NCBI GenBank assembly: GCA_032622095.1
Contig: CP136061.1
Coordinates: forward strand, 233,428,944 to 233,492,943
Reading direction: 5' to 3'
DNA: 64,000 bases
Source of the DNA: Siphonodentalium dalli
Taxonomy: Eukaryota; Mollusca; Scaphopoda; Gadilida; Siphonodentaliidae
Shown: piece by piece, positions 1-12,072 of the stretch
How the letters are laid out: the number at the start of each line of letters is the position of its first letter
How positions within the stretch are numbered: the stretch's first letter is position 1
Position numbers and translations under genes: made by a program
Notes under the pieces: model-generated
Told to the model about the DNA's origin: nothing
The model's input: only the letters and a program-made list of their open reading frames with translations
Database searches by the model: none

Positions 1-362
1 CGGTCAGTTTTGGACACCCACCCCCCTTAAATTTGAGAAAAATTATCAATTGAGCAACCAAATAGCTGATTATCCTGCATTATCATAATTTATTGCGCTA
101 TATTTGAATAGAACAGTGCATAATGAGATAACTATACTATTTGAATTTATCATATAAGTGTCAATAATCAAGAAATGTGTCAACATAATCACATTTCTAG
201 GGATATATAGGCAGAGTGCCAAGGTTTTTATTAACATTCATTTTCATAATATATAGTCACATGATCTAGTCACATAATCACATTTGAGTATTCTACAGAA
301 TACATGGTACCGGTACAACAAATTTCAGATTATTTGATATTTTTGATATTTGCTATGTGATA
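1..362. other. AT-rich, no feature seen
   Basis: I see no coding exon, RNA gene or clear repeat boundary here. The sequence is AT-rich and stops recur in all frames. Confidence 0.5.
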
Positions 363-500
363 TACAGTAATGCCCTAATTAATCGACTCCATAACCACAG
401 CAGAATAATGGGTACTTTAATTTTAATTTTCGACTAAATCCTGAAAATTACCCATTATTCTGCTGTGGTTATGGAGTCGTTTAATTAGGGCATTACTGTA
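363..500. mobile_element. Hairpin MITE, CAGTAATGCCC family (compact copy)
   Basis: An almost perfect palindrome (365-498) begins CAGTAATGCCCTAATTAATC and ends with its complement, with a short AT spacer at about 415-440. It is flanked on both sides by TA, which suggests a 2 bp target duplication of Tc1/mariner type. The same terminal sequence recurs at 28.8, 29.8, 35.1, 44.1, 44.7, 45.1 and 47.8 kb, so this is a dispersed family; this copy is internally deleted. Confidence 0.8.
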
Positions 501-1467
501 TTGCTGGAATCAAATTGTTTATCAAAACATGTGGAAATACAACTGTTCATCCCAGTTCATCCCAGTTTGAAGAATAATGCTAATACCAAACATAACCATG
601 ATATACATGCGTGACTCTTCTTGGGGCATCTCAGAAACCAGAACTGAGGAAACATGTTATAGCATGTAATGGTCAGGCTGGTAGCCACTGCCTGAAGTAA
701 TTGGCTTCGTAATAATTGGGAATAATATGGATGGATAGCCCAATTTTACTTCTTTTTTGCTCACGATATCAGTGACGATAAAATCTTCGTTACTGTGATT
801 AACATTACAAGCTGATCCACATTAACATGGAAAACAATGTGAAATTGTTCAAGCTGGCCCGGTTGGCCTTCAATTTATTTGTTAAGATTTTGTTTTACGT
901 TGTCAAAAGTCTATTTTATTCCATTATTTATTATATCTTTATTTCCAAGTCACATATGGTCAAGTGTGCTTTCATTGTATTGCTTATTTTCAGCTGAGTT
1001 CTGCATAGTTATTCTTATTTTGTTGTATCAGTAGATGGAATCCTGATTAAATTTTATTTTCCCAATAGCGCAGTGTCTAGTTCTATCAAGTTGAATTTGG
1101 GTTATTGTTGGCCATTGTGCAACTGATCCAACTTCTGATAACCTCTATATGTAGTATAGCATTAGTATTAACTATATATGACCTGTTTGTGTTCAAAACA
1201 CATCAAAATAAGACTCAATAGCAGGAATGGAAAAAAAATTTGGCATATGGAAAAAACTGTTTTTTGGACCCAAGAGACACCCACCCACCCCATCATACGT
1301 GCCTGGAAATTTTGTCCGACCCCCCCCCTGGGCTTCAAAGTAAATTTCGTTTTTGTACAGCGTCACATGGTTTTGATCATCAAAAGTGTGCATGTAGACA
1401 ATATATTATATAATTGTTTTGGAGACGGTTTGATGTCCTTTGGGTCCTCGGCGTTTGCTAAAAAAAA
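501..1467. other. Intergenic, no gene supported
   Basis: No exon with plausible splice sites and no recognised domain was found. The only notable feature is mild low complexity. Confidence 0.45.
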
Positions 1468-2630
1468 TTGGAAGCATATGGAATAACAGGACGTATTTTG
1501 GAATGGATAAACAACATAGGAAACAACGCGTTGTTGTTGGTAACGCAAAATCACAATGAACTGGTGTCACAAGCCGTGTTTCACAGGGAAACGTTTCGGG
1601 GTACCGCACAATTTTTAATCTACATAAACGATCTACCAGATAAAATCCAATGTCCGTGTACAATATTCGCTGATGGCACTAAAATTTACGGAAACCCAGA
1701 TAAAAACAAGATACAAAACAATGTAGATACAGTATGCCAGTGGTCCCCCACATGCATGGCGACTTAGATTCTATTCCAAGAAGATACCTCAGCTACACTT
1801 TGGATCTAAAAATACACGCATATAATACTTCATATCAGACCATCCGGACATACCAGCAATCAGTACATCAGAACACGTGAAATATATGGGAGTGTGTATA
1901 GACGAGAAACTAGAGCTTAATTCCTTTTTTAAAAATAAAATCTTTAAAAGAAGCTGAAAAATGCATGTAAAATGCATACATGCTCGGCGTTGGCTGAGAC
2001 TCTTCACAACCGTATACGACAGTATTGCGCGCTCTACCTTGCGACGAAACATATAGTCCCCCAACTTGCCTCTTTGTTTTTGTGCCTATGTTCGTTAGTG
2101 CAACGAAGTTGGATAATAATTGAACTTTAATGAACAAAGCAATAATTTTGCAATGTCTGATATTGCTGTCAAGCGCGGCTTTCTAAATAGTACTAATCCG
2201 CGCGGTTATTTACTTGGCGCGATGCCAAGTATAGATGGAAGCACTAGGCGATTACTCACTAGTGAGAGATAAGAACATATATAATGGGTTTTTCAATGAT
2301 ATTATAGGGGTTTCATGTGATACAGACGCGTTCGATGTGATCTATATATTGGAAGTGTACACAATTACCCACGAAGGATACAATATCGAAGCAAATGTAT
2401 TCTTCGAAAAGTGCAACGTCTCTAGAACTAGAGGGCACAGTTATAATTCCAAATAGACCAATGTAGGAAGGACGTTCGGTTGAACTTCTTTTCGCAGTGA
2501 ATTTGGAATAGTTGGAATAATCTGACCATGCAGTTTTGTGGTATAGACTCGCATAACCTCGACGAATTCAAAGATCGCTTAGATGCTCACCTGTTGAATA
2601 TAATATACGATTTTGATGACTATGATCGGA
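1468..2630 (+). pseudogene. Non-LTR retrotransposon (LINE) reverse transcriptase relic
   Basis: Frame 1468-1767 reads GITGRILEWINN, then FLIYINDLPDKIQ, then TIFADGTKIYG. These match the palm region of jockey/CR1-type reverse transcriptases (the family has F.IYINDLP and FADDT). The second catalytic aspartate of the FADD box reads glycine, and the usual GVPQG box is lost, so it is dead. After a frameshift, 1795-1925 still reads like the downstream block (EHVKYMGVCIDEKLE). Around 2525-2620, SHNLDEFKDRLDAHL resembles the C-terminal end of such ORF2 proteins at about the right distance. The 5' part of the element (endonuclease, early RT) is missing. The RT identity is firm; the assignment of 2480-2630 is weaker. 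Confidence 0.7.
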
Positions 2631-5600
2631 TAAAAGTCACTGCGACTTACATCCGTATATCTGTATGTATGTAAATTTTGGTATTTGTGTAGGATTGTAT
2701 GTGCGTGCAAGTAACATATATATGGGTTTCGATGTGAAGTATGGGTGAAGTGTAAGTTCGTTCCATTGATGTTTGCCATACATATTGGCAATTTTCGAAT
2801 TATACACTTACAATTGTTATCTCAGTTGTGGTTGCTTAAGTGACAACACTGCTTAAGCGATAACACTGGTGCATGCTTAGTCGCGGTCCAAAATTGACAT
2901 GTGGTGTTGACGCGAAATAGAAGTCAGGTTTTATGTTTTAAGTTTTGGAGATTTCGACTTGTGGACTTTTTACGGGATAGTAAGTTCATTCATACAGTAC
3001 CATCCACGTGGAGCCTATACCATATATGGACGTTTCCACTCTATGAATTTAAAGAAACTATATATATGGCTTTGAACTAATGTTGCATTCCAATTATAGA
3101 GCTAAAGTTTTCCTTATTGCAAAACTTGTATTGATTAAATTTCTGGAAAAGAGCAGATTTTCACCGTTTAGGCAAGACGAATCTTCCTGATTGTCAAGTA
3201 AAAACCATTTTAAATTACGATTTGCTTCAGATTAGCTCTATTTCGTATTTCAGATCACTAGAAAACGTCAATTTTTCTGAAAATAATGTAACTAGTTTCA
3301 AACTCTTGCGAGAAGCCATGTTTGGATTACTGCATGTGAGCAAACGCATTTATACGTGACGCAGTGGCTATATATAGCCGATATATCAGACATCATCAAA
3401 ATATTTCATAATTTGTTGTCTTGTTTTTATTTGTCTGTTGTGTATTTTGTTTGGGTCTTTTTGTTGCGTTTCGTGACCAATACACACAACGTCACATAAT
3501 TGTACTGTAGTTGAATGGACATCACGTCCTGGTGACATCGGATATCACAATACGTTCAGTCCAATCCCATTAAGGTCTGTATTCCACTCACATTGGGCGA
3601 ACTAGGTTCGCAGCTTCCTTTGCCGATAACATCTCGACTATACGGTTTCTTCAATAATACAAGTGGACATATTCATGCTCAATACCAAGATATGTGGACA
3701 GATCTTTACTCGCAGTCATGGCAACATGCTCTCAACTTTACTTCCCAATCGGCTTTACATAAACGAGAGAGGCTTCATATGGCTTCGTCGTTTTAGAACA
3801 CAACTATACCGTAATACGTAATTAAAACTCGACTTTCGTTACCCGCTAGGGCATGTAGATTACACCGGAATCTTGAATGATTCTAGTAACCAATGAAGCC
3901 ATCACTGTGTAGGAACTGTTACATCGCAAGTCGTTCTGTCGCCGCTATTGTGATGGTTCTTGACTGATTTGTTACGGTTCCTTATGATTAAAAATGATCA
4001 TTTTCGGTAAAATAATCATGCATACTAATAGATATCTTAAATACATTAAACATTCATGAACCAACACATTTTACTGAAACCTGAACATTAGATCACAATT
4101 AACTCGGATATAATGAGTTATTTAACGTGGAATTATCAACAAGTAATCACTGAAAATCAAACCATGTAAGAGTAATTCCTCTGTTTTCGTTGGCATATAT
4201 ATCGACTGTGAAACGCATTCTGAAGACGAACACTGGGCATAACGTATGTATACCTGTGTTACTCTTCTGTAACACAGCTGAGGAAATATCCCGATGGGTA
4301 TAGGGTTCTATTTCAAGGCAATCACGGCTGTTAAGGTTCTTTACAGGATATTTATTCAAACGATTTCTGCACTTTGGGCCGAATATATTTTTGTGTATCA
4401 AACTTTTAAACCCACGATAATGACTTGAGCGTAAGTTATCTACATAATCCAGCAGATATATTAAGAAATAAGAGTATAGCTGTCTATAGTATAACAGAAG
4501 ATTAAGTGACATTATCTTCACGAGTGGCAGGGACAACATATTGAAATTCATGTGGGGTATCGGACATTATATAATCATGCTCGACCGTATAATTGACCCA
4601 ATGAAATTAGACATCTACTGACATGATATTCTGTTCATTTTAAACGGACATGACTGAGCATAGCCCCCTGCACGTTGGACTTTGCGTTCGATTTCTATTG
4701 ATCATTCAACTATAACCAAATATATACGCGCTCTGAAGAAAGGTTGTGGGTGTTGTTTCAACCGCCGTTCGTCGGCCAAAATATCAATAGTTGGAAATTT
4801 CATGTCAAACACAACATTTGTTGTAAAGTTCAGACCAATAGTATGCCCAACTACTATAGTAGTATATTGAGTGTGAAATTGTTTTGTTTTTAGACTAAAA
4901 TTCGAATATTTTCGTGTACTGTACCTTCGGAAATTGACGTCGTCTTCAAGGGGATGCAACGGGAGACTATCTATAACCCTGCCTCCTCCTGCAGTGTCAA
5001 CTGGAAGTTTACGTGTAATCACCCCCCCCCCCCCCCCACCCGGCAGACCAAATTGTTGGATGGATCTCGATCGCATTTGGCAGTTAAACTTCTAACGATT
5101 GAAAGGCATTGGTCATTGAGAAAGGGTTAGTGACGTGTTAGCTACCGTGAGATGTTGTGTAATTACGCGCTCCGAAAATCAAATACTCAATTTCGTTCCT
5201 GTCATAAAATTACTAACCGTGCGGTGTAGTCAATTCACAATATGTTTGTACGATCCGGCTCCGAGTGACGAAATTATATTGACAGAACAAAAGCAGACGA
5301 CCGATCAATAATTATGTTTCACGGACCTGTCCGGCGTCAAGCTGGATATCGTGCGGTTTTTATAATAACTCTCCATTCCGTCTTCCGATTGCTGGCTATT
5401 CATCCAGAAAGAAATATTAAACAGCCCCGGGCACACAATTTGCAGACACAGCAACGCATGGCTGCTATGATATATATATATACACAGGGTCTCCGCTGCA
5501 TGGGGATGAACAACTTAGAATTTCGACCCCTCCCGTTTTTAGACCGATGGAATCTTTACTTGAATCTCATTATTTGAGTTGGACTTTTGCAAATGACATC

Positions 5601-5803
5601 TCACAATTCCATCTGGATCGAAATTTCCAATTTAGTCAGCTGATTTGGTTGGAAAATTTCCATAGCAACTGATGGCAAATTCAGGCTAATTTGTTTACTC
5701 AACATATAGGAAAATATTCTAATCTTAGTCAAATGAAAGTGTCAATGACAATGTAGCTCATATTGGGACTCAGCGTTAATTTTGTGCGGAGCAGTCAATA
5801 ATG
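2631..5803. other. About 3.2 kb without a supported gene
   Basis: This stretch contains open frames up to 134 codons (minus strand 4147-4551), but none shows a recognisable domain, a repeat pattern or splice sites that would chain it to another exon. A run of about 17 C residues lies near 5021-5038. I see no mobile-element boundary here. Confidence 0.4.
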
Positions 5804-6144
5804 TTAAAGGGAGACCGTACCCTGAATCCGACCATTTATGGGACCATCTCCTTTTATACTCAACGGAATATATGCAACAAATGAATTAATTTGAGCCATG
5901 TGTGAGTGCAAAATACACTCATGTGCTCTATGAACGATGCAAACAACATGGTAATTATCATGAAAATGGAATCATAAATTCCTTTTTATTATTACCAAGT
6001 TGTTTGAATCGTTCATAGAAACATGTCATTGTATTTTTGCACTAAATCATTGCTCAAATTCATTCAGTTGTTGCATATATTCTGTTGACTATAAAAGGAG
6101 ATGGTCCTATAAATGGCTGGATATAGTGTACAGTACCCCTTTAA
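5804..6144. mobile_element. TTAA-flanked MITE with AGGG ends
   Basis: TTAA (5804-5807) is followed by AGGGAGACCGTACCCTGAAT, and the right end is its approximate complement, running up to TTAA at 6141-6144. The arms stay complementary for well over 100 bases (CCATCTCCTTTTATA, GAATATATGCAACAA on the left; their complements at 6065-6110). No coding capacity. The right TTAA is also the left TTAA of the next element. Confidence 0.75.
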
Positions 6145-6540
6145 CCCTTTACCCAACAGAAGGGCCCTGTGCCAATGCATTCTCTTATATATGCGAGTCG
6201 ACCATAGGTCGCCTCGCATATATAAGAGAATGCATTGGCTTAACACATTAAAAATTATAAAATTGTTAAAGAATGTAAGAAAAAATGGTAAAAAGTGTTA
6301 AAAAAAGTTTTTTTTTAGGCCAATGCATTCTCTTATATATGCGAGGCGACCTATGGTCGACTAGCATATATAAGATAATGCATTGGCACAGGGCATAACT
6401 GTAACTATCACAATGTGGTCAATGAGCCGGTTCCAATGATATCCATATTTGTATGGTTTTATTGAGACAGACCCAAGATTATTTAGGCTGTTGAAACTTT
6501 ATTTGGCCGGTTTTGGCCGGTTTGTTGGGTAAAGGGTTAA
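6141..6540 (+). mobile_element. piggyBac-like MITE with two internal hairpins, copy 1
   Basis: TTAA, then CCCTTTACCCAACA, and at the other end TGTTGGGTAAAGGG then TTAA. TTAA duplication and CCC-type tips are characteristic of the piggyBac superfamily. Inside are two ~66 bp palindromes (about 6172-6238 and 6321-6386), each built on CCAATGCATTCTCTTATATA and its complement around a GTCGACC core, separated by an A/T spacer. Non-coding. Confidence 0.8.
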
Positions 6541-7197
6541 GGGAGAAGGTAAGTAAAAACGTTTAAGTAAAGGGCTTGTATTGTGTAGATTAAAGTATTT
6601 TCATTTCAATCATGTCACCAATAATTTTGGGCTGCATGGTGTGCCGATGGATTCTCATGTCAAATCCAATATGTCGGCTGGGGCCATGTTTATTTAATGA
6701 ATTTCGGAAAAAATTGGATAGCTCCCATCTATAGAGAACACACCGAAGAGTCATATGAAGTTTGATGGCGGTCGGATGATGGATGTTGCATATATGGTGT
6801 GCCGAAGGATTCAGTCATGAAAGAGTAAAATACAATAATTATTCGTTGGAAACTACCGAAGCAATTTCAACCTGTTTTCAACTCTGAAATATCCAACTAC
6901 AATTGATTGAGAAATGAGCTTTCTAACTGTTGAACATTTTGACCAAACTTGGGGCGAGACACCCAATCCACAGTCACCACATCGTGGCGCACATGTTCCT
7001 GAAGCGTGGTCTCGTGCATAATTAAGTGTGGTGAACGATCTTTATTTTTGACCGGTAATGTTTAGTTGAATGCTCTTTAAATTTGACCGTCTTTTACACC
7101 ATAATCAATCATTGAGGATGAAAACATTTTCATTGATAGGTCATGTTTTTCCCCAGACAACTGACATGCATGTGTTGGCGAATTATCGGATGTTCGT
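6541..7197. other. No gene; decayed copy of a dispersed repeat
   Basis: Around 6640-6830 the phrases GAATTTCGGAAAAAATTGGA and GCTCCCATCTATAG recur, in varied form, at 13.04-13.2, 26.3-26.7 and 60.67-60.75 kb, which marks an old dispersed repeat family. Nothing else is recognised. Confidence 0.5.
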
Positions 7198-7597
7198 TTA
7201 ACCCTTTACCCAACAAACCGGCCAAAACCGGCCAAATAAAGCTTCAACAGCCTAAAATATCTTCGGTCTGTCTCAATAGAACCTTACAAATATGGATATC
7301 ATTGGAACCGGATCCTTGACCACATTGTGATAGTTACATTTATGCCCTGTGCCAATGCATTCTCTTATATATGCGAGTCGACCATAGGTCGCCTCGCATA
7401 TATAAGAGAATGCATTGGCCTAAAAAAAATCTTTTTTTAACACTTTTTACCATTTTTTCTTACATTCTTTAACAATTTTATAATTTTTAATGTGTTAAGC
7501 CAATGCATTCTCTTATATATGCGAGGCGACCTATGGTCGACTCGCATATATAAGAGAATGCATTGGCACAGGGCCCTTCTGTTGGGTAAAGGGTTAA
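7198..7597 (-). mobile_element. piggyBac-like MITE with two internal hairpins, copy 2 (inverted)
   Basis: The same 400 bp element as at 6141-6540, in reverse orientation, with intact TTAA flanks at 7198-7201 and 7594-7597. Both internal palindromes are intact. The pair 6141-6540/7198-7597 therefore forms a large inverted repeat about 1.45 kb across. Confidence 0.85.
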
Positions 7598-7689
7598 CGT
7601 TTATTGAAGAAAGAATAACTCAGGATAGTGACAGTATCCTTTCACACACACATGTTGCGTAATTTGTAAAACAATGAGTTAGCAGATAA

Positions 7690-8045
7690 AGAGTACAACA
7701 TGTTGGTCTTACGTCTATCTCATACGCAAGTGGCTACTGTAGCAGGTCTGTCTGAATGTAGAGCACGATGTGTTAGTGGCACAGAGAGCAGCACGTCAGC
7801 GTCATGCCTATCTCATTTACAAGTGGTTACCATAGTTTGTCTGTCTGAATGTAGGGAGTCGTACTGCACAGAGAGCAGCACGTTGGTTTCATGTCTATAT
7901 CACATGCAAGTGGCTGCCGTAGCATGGTTGTGTGAATGTAGAACACGATACGTTAGTGAAAAAGAGAGCTGCACACTGGTCTTGTCATACTCTTATGTAT
8001 ATCTCACACACAAATGGCCACTGTCGCAAATACCTCTCACATAAT
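7690..8045 (+). repeat. Minisatellite of about 90 bp units, partly open reading frame
   Basis: About four units begin near 7715, 7808, 7895 and 7997 (CTATCTCATACGCAAGTGGC and variants), with GAGAGCAGCACGT near each unit end. The first three are spaced by 31 and 29 codons, so a frame stays open (114 codons from 7700) and repeats the pattern LS..QV...LSECR; the fourth unit is out of phase. I read it as a tandem repeat that happens to be open rather than a proven gene. Confidence 0.6.
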
Positions 8046-8643
8046 TTCTTAATAAAAAAAAAGTATACATAATAATGTAACGCAACTTTTTTAACCTCAT
8101 ATATCATTATCTTACAAATTAAGACTAGGTTTGATATTTAATTTAACCAACACGTGCATGTGGTGCTCCTCATAGATAAAGGAGGGAGTCCATCACAGAA
8201 CCTTAATCGAACAGAACACCTGTTTTAACCATGCTTTTCCAACCGGGTGTTTTTTGGTCAGAAAACTCCTTCTTGGAGAAAATTGCTTTAGTACGATTCG
8301 AGATTGTACAACTGAAGGATTCCAGTGCTGTCGTGCAGGTGCTGGGAGGTTGAACAGTTTTGACTTATATATTTTGTACAGAATGATTCAGAGGGGTGTC
8401 TTGTGGTGCAGGTAAATGAATGAGTTCCCCCAGAGATAATTATACCATTAGGAATATGTGGCCAATGCTTGTTGTACATATAGAATGCCCATTCTATATG
8501 TACAACAAATCTTCAGTCATGCAGGTGCCTCCCACGATCAGGATCGGCCAGCCAATAAAATCGACAACGCCTCAATATGGTCAAAGCAAATGTAACTAAT
8601 TAATCCGTGCTGTCCTAAATACTCATTGACGAGTAGTTTCCCT
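8046..8643. other. No gene; small hairpin
   Basis: A perfect short hairpin lies at 8468-8508 (TTGTTGTACATATAGAATG, a CC spacer and its complement). No exon or recognised domain. Confidence 0.45.
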
Positions 8644-8910
8644 TAAAGATACATAATCCGATTTAACGCACCTAAAACACCATTTCGTCGGCTTCGGTGG
8701 TAAACAATATTTGAATTGAGTCGAGGAAACCACCCGCTAAAGCTCAGAATTATCATATATTATCGATTTTTTTCACGAGCCGACCGACATATTCTCGATA
8801 CCAAAACGTTAAACAATATGTTGATATGTAACACGTTTTGGAAAATTTTATAATAGAGTTGATGGTGGTTAGCATTACTTTTTGGTGGTGTTATTGGAAT
8901 CTGATGATAC
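8644..8910. mobile_element. Decayed TTAA MITE related to 21020-21474
   Basis: TTAA then AGATACATAATCCGA at 8644, followed by GGCTTCGGTGGTAAACAATA and GAGTCGAGGAAACCACCC, all matching the better preserved element at 21.0-21.5 kb (AGGTACTCAATCCGA, GAGTCGAGGAAGTCACCC). The right end is degraded near 8900. Confidence 0.5.
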
Positions 8911-9966
8911 GGGGACGACTGGATGTTCACATAATAAGTTCAACAAACGACCGTCGTTGAACATATTATCTGAACATTTCCCACCAATAATACATATATA
9001 TACTTCTGCTATTGTATTATTTGTTTTTCGTCTGTCGTCTGCTTGTGTGTCATGAACAGCCCTCCAAATAAATAACAGACGGTTCCAATATACACTTTAT
9101 ATCTGCATGGGTTGATCCTCTGCCGCCAAATGCTTGGATAGGGAACTCAGTACACCGGAACTGGATACGTAGAAACAGACGTACATCGCATTCATAAATT
9201 ATTCCCCATTTGAAATCTCGCATCGCAAGCGATTTCTCATTGTCGTGGTGACATTTCACGCTGCCCTTATCGCGTGCATCATCATCAGCTGTCGTCATGC
9301 GTTTTAATATTTTAATATTCCATCTTTTGATCTCTACAGATCAAGGGGGATAATTATCTTGAGGCGACAATTCCGACAGGTAGGGCGATATTACGTCACA
9401 TGGATTATGCCATGATGCATAGCTTTGTGTCTTCTTTTTTATGTCAGACGAATTGATATAGAATGTTGCTTCCTTTCAAGGACGTTCCTGCGCAATCCCC
9501 ATAGGCCCACATCATGCCTGCAAACGCTATTAAGGATCCACGATTAACTCAATGTTTTTTTTCAGCTTGTTAAATGTATTTTTGTTTTTTTGTTATTCAA
9601 AATAATGACTCAAATTACTACCTCAGTAAACTAGCCTGATTGGGTCGAGGTATATTGGCGACATTCGTGTAACCTTCTATAGCAAAGCGTCCGCTTATTG
9701 TTTCAATATTATTATTATATCTTTATTTCTTCCACAAATCTTCATCAAGAATATATAGAATCTGAACAATTATAAAGAGAAGACAAAACAATGGATTTTA
9801 ATATATTTGACAAATTGAAAATACTGTTTTCTTTTTTGTTCCTTTGTGTATTAAGAACTTCTAAAAATGATTTAAAATGTTACACAACAATCCAATTATC
9901 AAAATGCGTATTGTCTTAGCTCTATTGGAGGAAGCTTCATTTGTGTCATAATGTTGAGTTATATGC
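8911..9966. other. No gene; dispersed repeat shared with 51.06-51.6 kb
   Basis: The blocks AATAAGTTCAACAAACGACC (about 8934), GAACATTTCCCACCAATAAT and CCCTCCAAATAAATAACAGA (about 9060) reappear in the same order at 51.08, 51.48 and 51.55 kb. This is a dispersed non-coding repeat. An 82-codon minus-strand frame (9050-9298) overlaps it and is not taken as a gene. Confidence 0.45.
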
Positions 9967-10356
9967 TTAACCCTTTACCCAACAGAACGGCCCTGTGCCA
10001 ATGCATTCTCTTATATATGCGAGTCGACCATAGGTCGCCTCGCATATATAAGAGAATGCATTGGCTTAACACATTAAAAATTATAAAATTGTTAAAGAAT
10101 GTAAGAAAAAATGGTAAAAAGTGTTAAAAAAAGATTTTTTTTAGGCCAATGCATTCTCTTATATATGGGAGGCGACCTATGGTCGACTCGCATATATAAG
10201 AGAATGCATTGGCACATGGCATAACTGTAACCATCACAATGTGGTCAAGGAGCCGGTTCCAATGATATCCATATTTGTATGGTTCTATTGAGACAGACCG
10301 AAGATATTTTAGGCTGTTGAAGCTTTATTTGGCCGGTTTGTTGGGTAAAGGGTTAA
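9967..10356 (+). mobile_element. piggyBac-like MITE with two internal hairpins, copy 3
   Basis: Same layout as copy 1: TTAA at 9967-9970, CCCTTTACCCAACA tip, two palindromes, right TTAA at 10353-10356. Slightly shorter at the right end because one GGCCGGTTTT repeat unit is missing. Confidence 0.85.
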
Positions 10357-11256
10357 GTGCATGATATAAGATCATACCCCATATATTAAAAATGAAAAAT
10401 AAAGCGGCCACAAACACTGAAAACCAATGTTAGTACGGCCATTTAACTTAGCAACCAACTGGGAATATGTCACAGTGTCAGCTGTGGATTTGGCTATGGA
10501 CCTATGAGATAAAACTCATCTCAGTCCAAAGTGGTATTGATCAGCAGGCATGACATGAAAATTCTCAAATAAAGAAAATTATTTATTACATGATCCGACA
10601 TCTATTCCATTCATTAAACCCATTCTATAATAATAACATACAACGGTAATTGTATAACAGGAAATAGTTCAATGTTTACACAAATGTATATATTGTTGCG
10701 CAAACGCGACCTTTGACTTCCGGCTTGTCGTCTGTTTATAATCCGTATGCTTCGGACGAGGAATGAAGAATAATCGGTGTCTGTGACTGATATTGATATA
10801 GTTTTGAAATGTTATTTCATTAAATTCACTCCGTTAAATGCGCAAAAGAGTCTTATTTGTATGTGACTATTTCTGTACGCTGGTAAACAACGCATAGTTA
10901 CCTGAAACGTCATCGCTGGTCTTATATGAGCCACTGTTACTTTCACCTCCCACTAGCGCCATGGATTCAAACTGGGCAAGACATCGAAACAAACCCGGAG
11001 CATGGCTACAAGAAACCCAGACGAACAAAGGAACCCAGTATACATTTTTATAATATAAATCAGGCTTCTTGCGGACAATATGTCTGCATGGGGTTCTTGT
11101 CTGCTTTTCTGCTTCTTGTATAATCACATCTGGGGTTTTTATTCCATTCGCCCATTGTGGGATTTGGCGTACCTGTATATTGGGTTTGGTGTTCTTATTG
11201 GAAAAATAAAGCTGTCTCCTGAAACGACTTAAGATTCCTGACATTTTGTGAAGACC
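10357..11256 (+). pseudogene. Possible LINE fragment (DIETNP motif)
   Basis: The frame at 10926-11123 contains GQDIETNPEHG followed by IHFYNINQASC. The order resembles the start of many LINE ORF2 proteins, where a DIETNPG-type motif precedes the first strand of the endonuclease. Only about 60 codons are recognisable (about 10920-11100) and there is no start, endonuclease core or RT nearby. The complementary 132-codon frame on the minus strand (10867-11265) is regarded as antisense to this relic. The rest of the interval is featureless. Confidence 0.35.
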
Positions 11257-11403
11257 CTGTACCAATGCATTCTCTGAGAATGCATTGGCCTAACAATATT
11301 TACATAGACCTTGAAAGCCAGTGCATACTCAAAGCTTATATATTCGATGCTCCACGTGGTATTTAATGCTGAACCAGCGCAGCTCCCGTCGTGAAAGGGT
11401 TAT
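11257..11403. mobile_element. Degenerate piggyBac-like MITE
   Basis: CCCTGTACCAATGCATTCTC, a collapsed hairpin, then GTGAAAGGGTTAT at the right end. The inner blocks (CAGCTCCCGTCGTGAAAGGG) match the right part of the copy at 51755-51978. The terminal TTAA is mutated to TTAT. Confidence 0.55.
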
Positions 11404-12072
11404 ACGACCATTGACGTTTTTGTTAGGTTGACAATAATTTAAAACATGTAAAAACTTCCTCTTTCGAAAGTCGATATCTGTCAATCAAAATCAATTAATG
11501 GGCTAATTGATCCGATCTAATTATTTTCTAGTATAGAAAACGTGCAAATTGTGGTTTTATGGTGTCAAATCTGACATGGCATCTTTAATACCACAGTGTA
11601 TGATATTGAATCTATCCTGAGGTTATTAGAGTCCCATGTGTCGCGGAATATATTGCTCACTAACGCAACCCGAGCACAGAGCAGCAAATAACGCGGACAG
11701 ATTTGATTTTTATTGACAACGGTATGGCAATATAAACGCTTCATTGGCTATGATGTGTATTCCCAGTATCGACCAGGCCGTGAATTAGCCGGGATCGTGA
11801 CAGGTATCTTATTTAAAATGTCACGCGGAACACAAGCCTCGATGTCGCGATGTATAGGAGGCATGACCTGACGCAGCATATGTCAATAGATCAGACCAAA
11901 TTAGTCTGCCGTGATATGGTACATTGCTTTGGTACAGGGAGTTCACAAAATGTCAGGAATCTCAAGTCATAAAAGGGTTAATGAAAACAGCAGCATTTAT
12001 TAACGTGACATGCGCTACATTACATCATATAGAAGCAAATTTGATTTTTGAGACAGTGCAATTTTTTTTGGG
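11404..12072. other. No gene seen
   Basis: No recognised coding or repeat structure in this ~670 bp. Confidence 0.4.

Noticed and set aside
1193-1663. Overlapping minus-strand open frames around 1.2-1.66 kb
   Set aside because: They lie opposite or beside the LINE reverse transcriptase relic and have no domain of their own.
4147-4551. 134-codon minus-strand open frame with a hydrophobic N-terminus
   Set aside because: No recognisable domain, no repeat of the sequence elsewhere, no splice partners; possible by chance. It remains the best unassigned frame in the first 5.8 kb.
5015-5042. Poly-C run as a regulatory or G-quadruplex site
   Set aside because: A single homopolymer tract next to no gene; length may also be a sequencing artefact.
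10867-11265. 132-codon minus-strand open frame
   Set aside because: The opposite strand carries a LINE-like DIETNP motif, so this is probably the antisense shadow of that relic.
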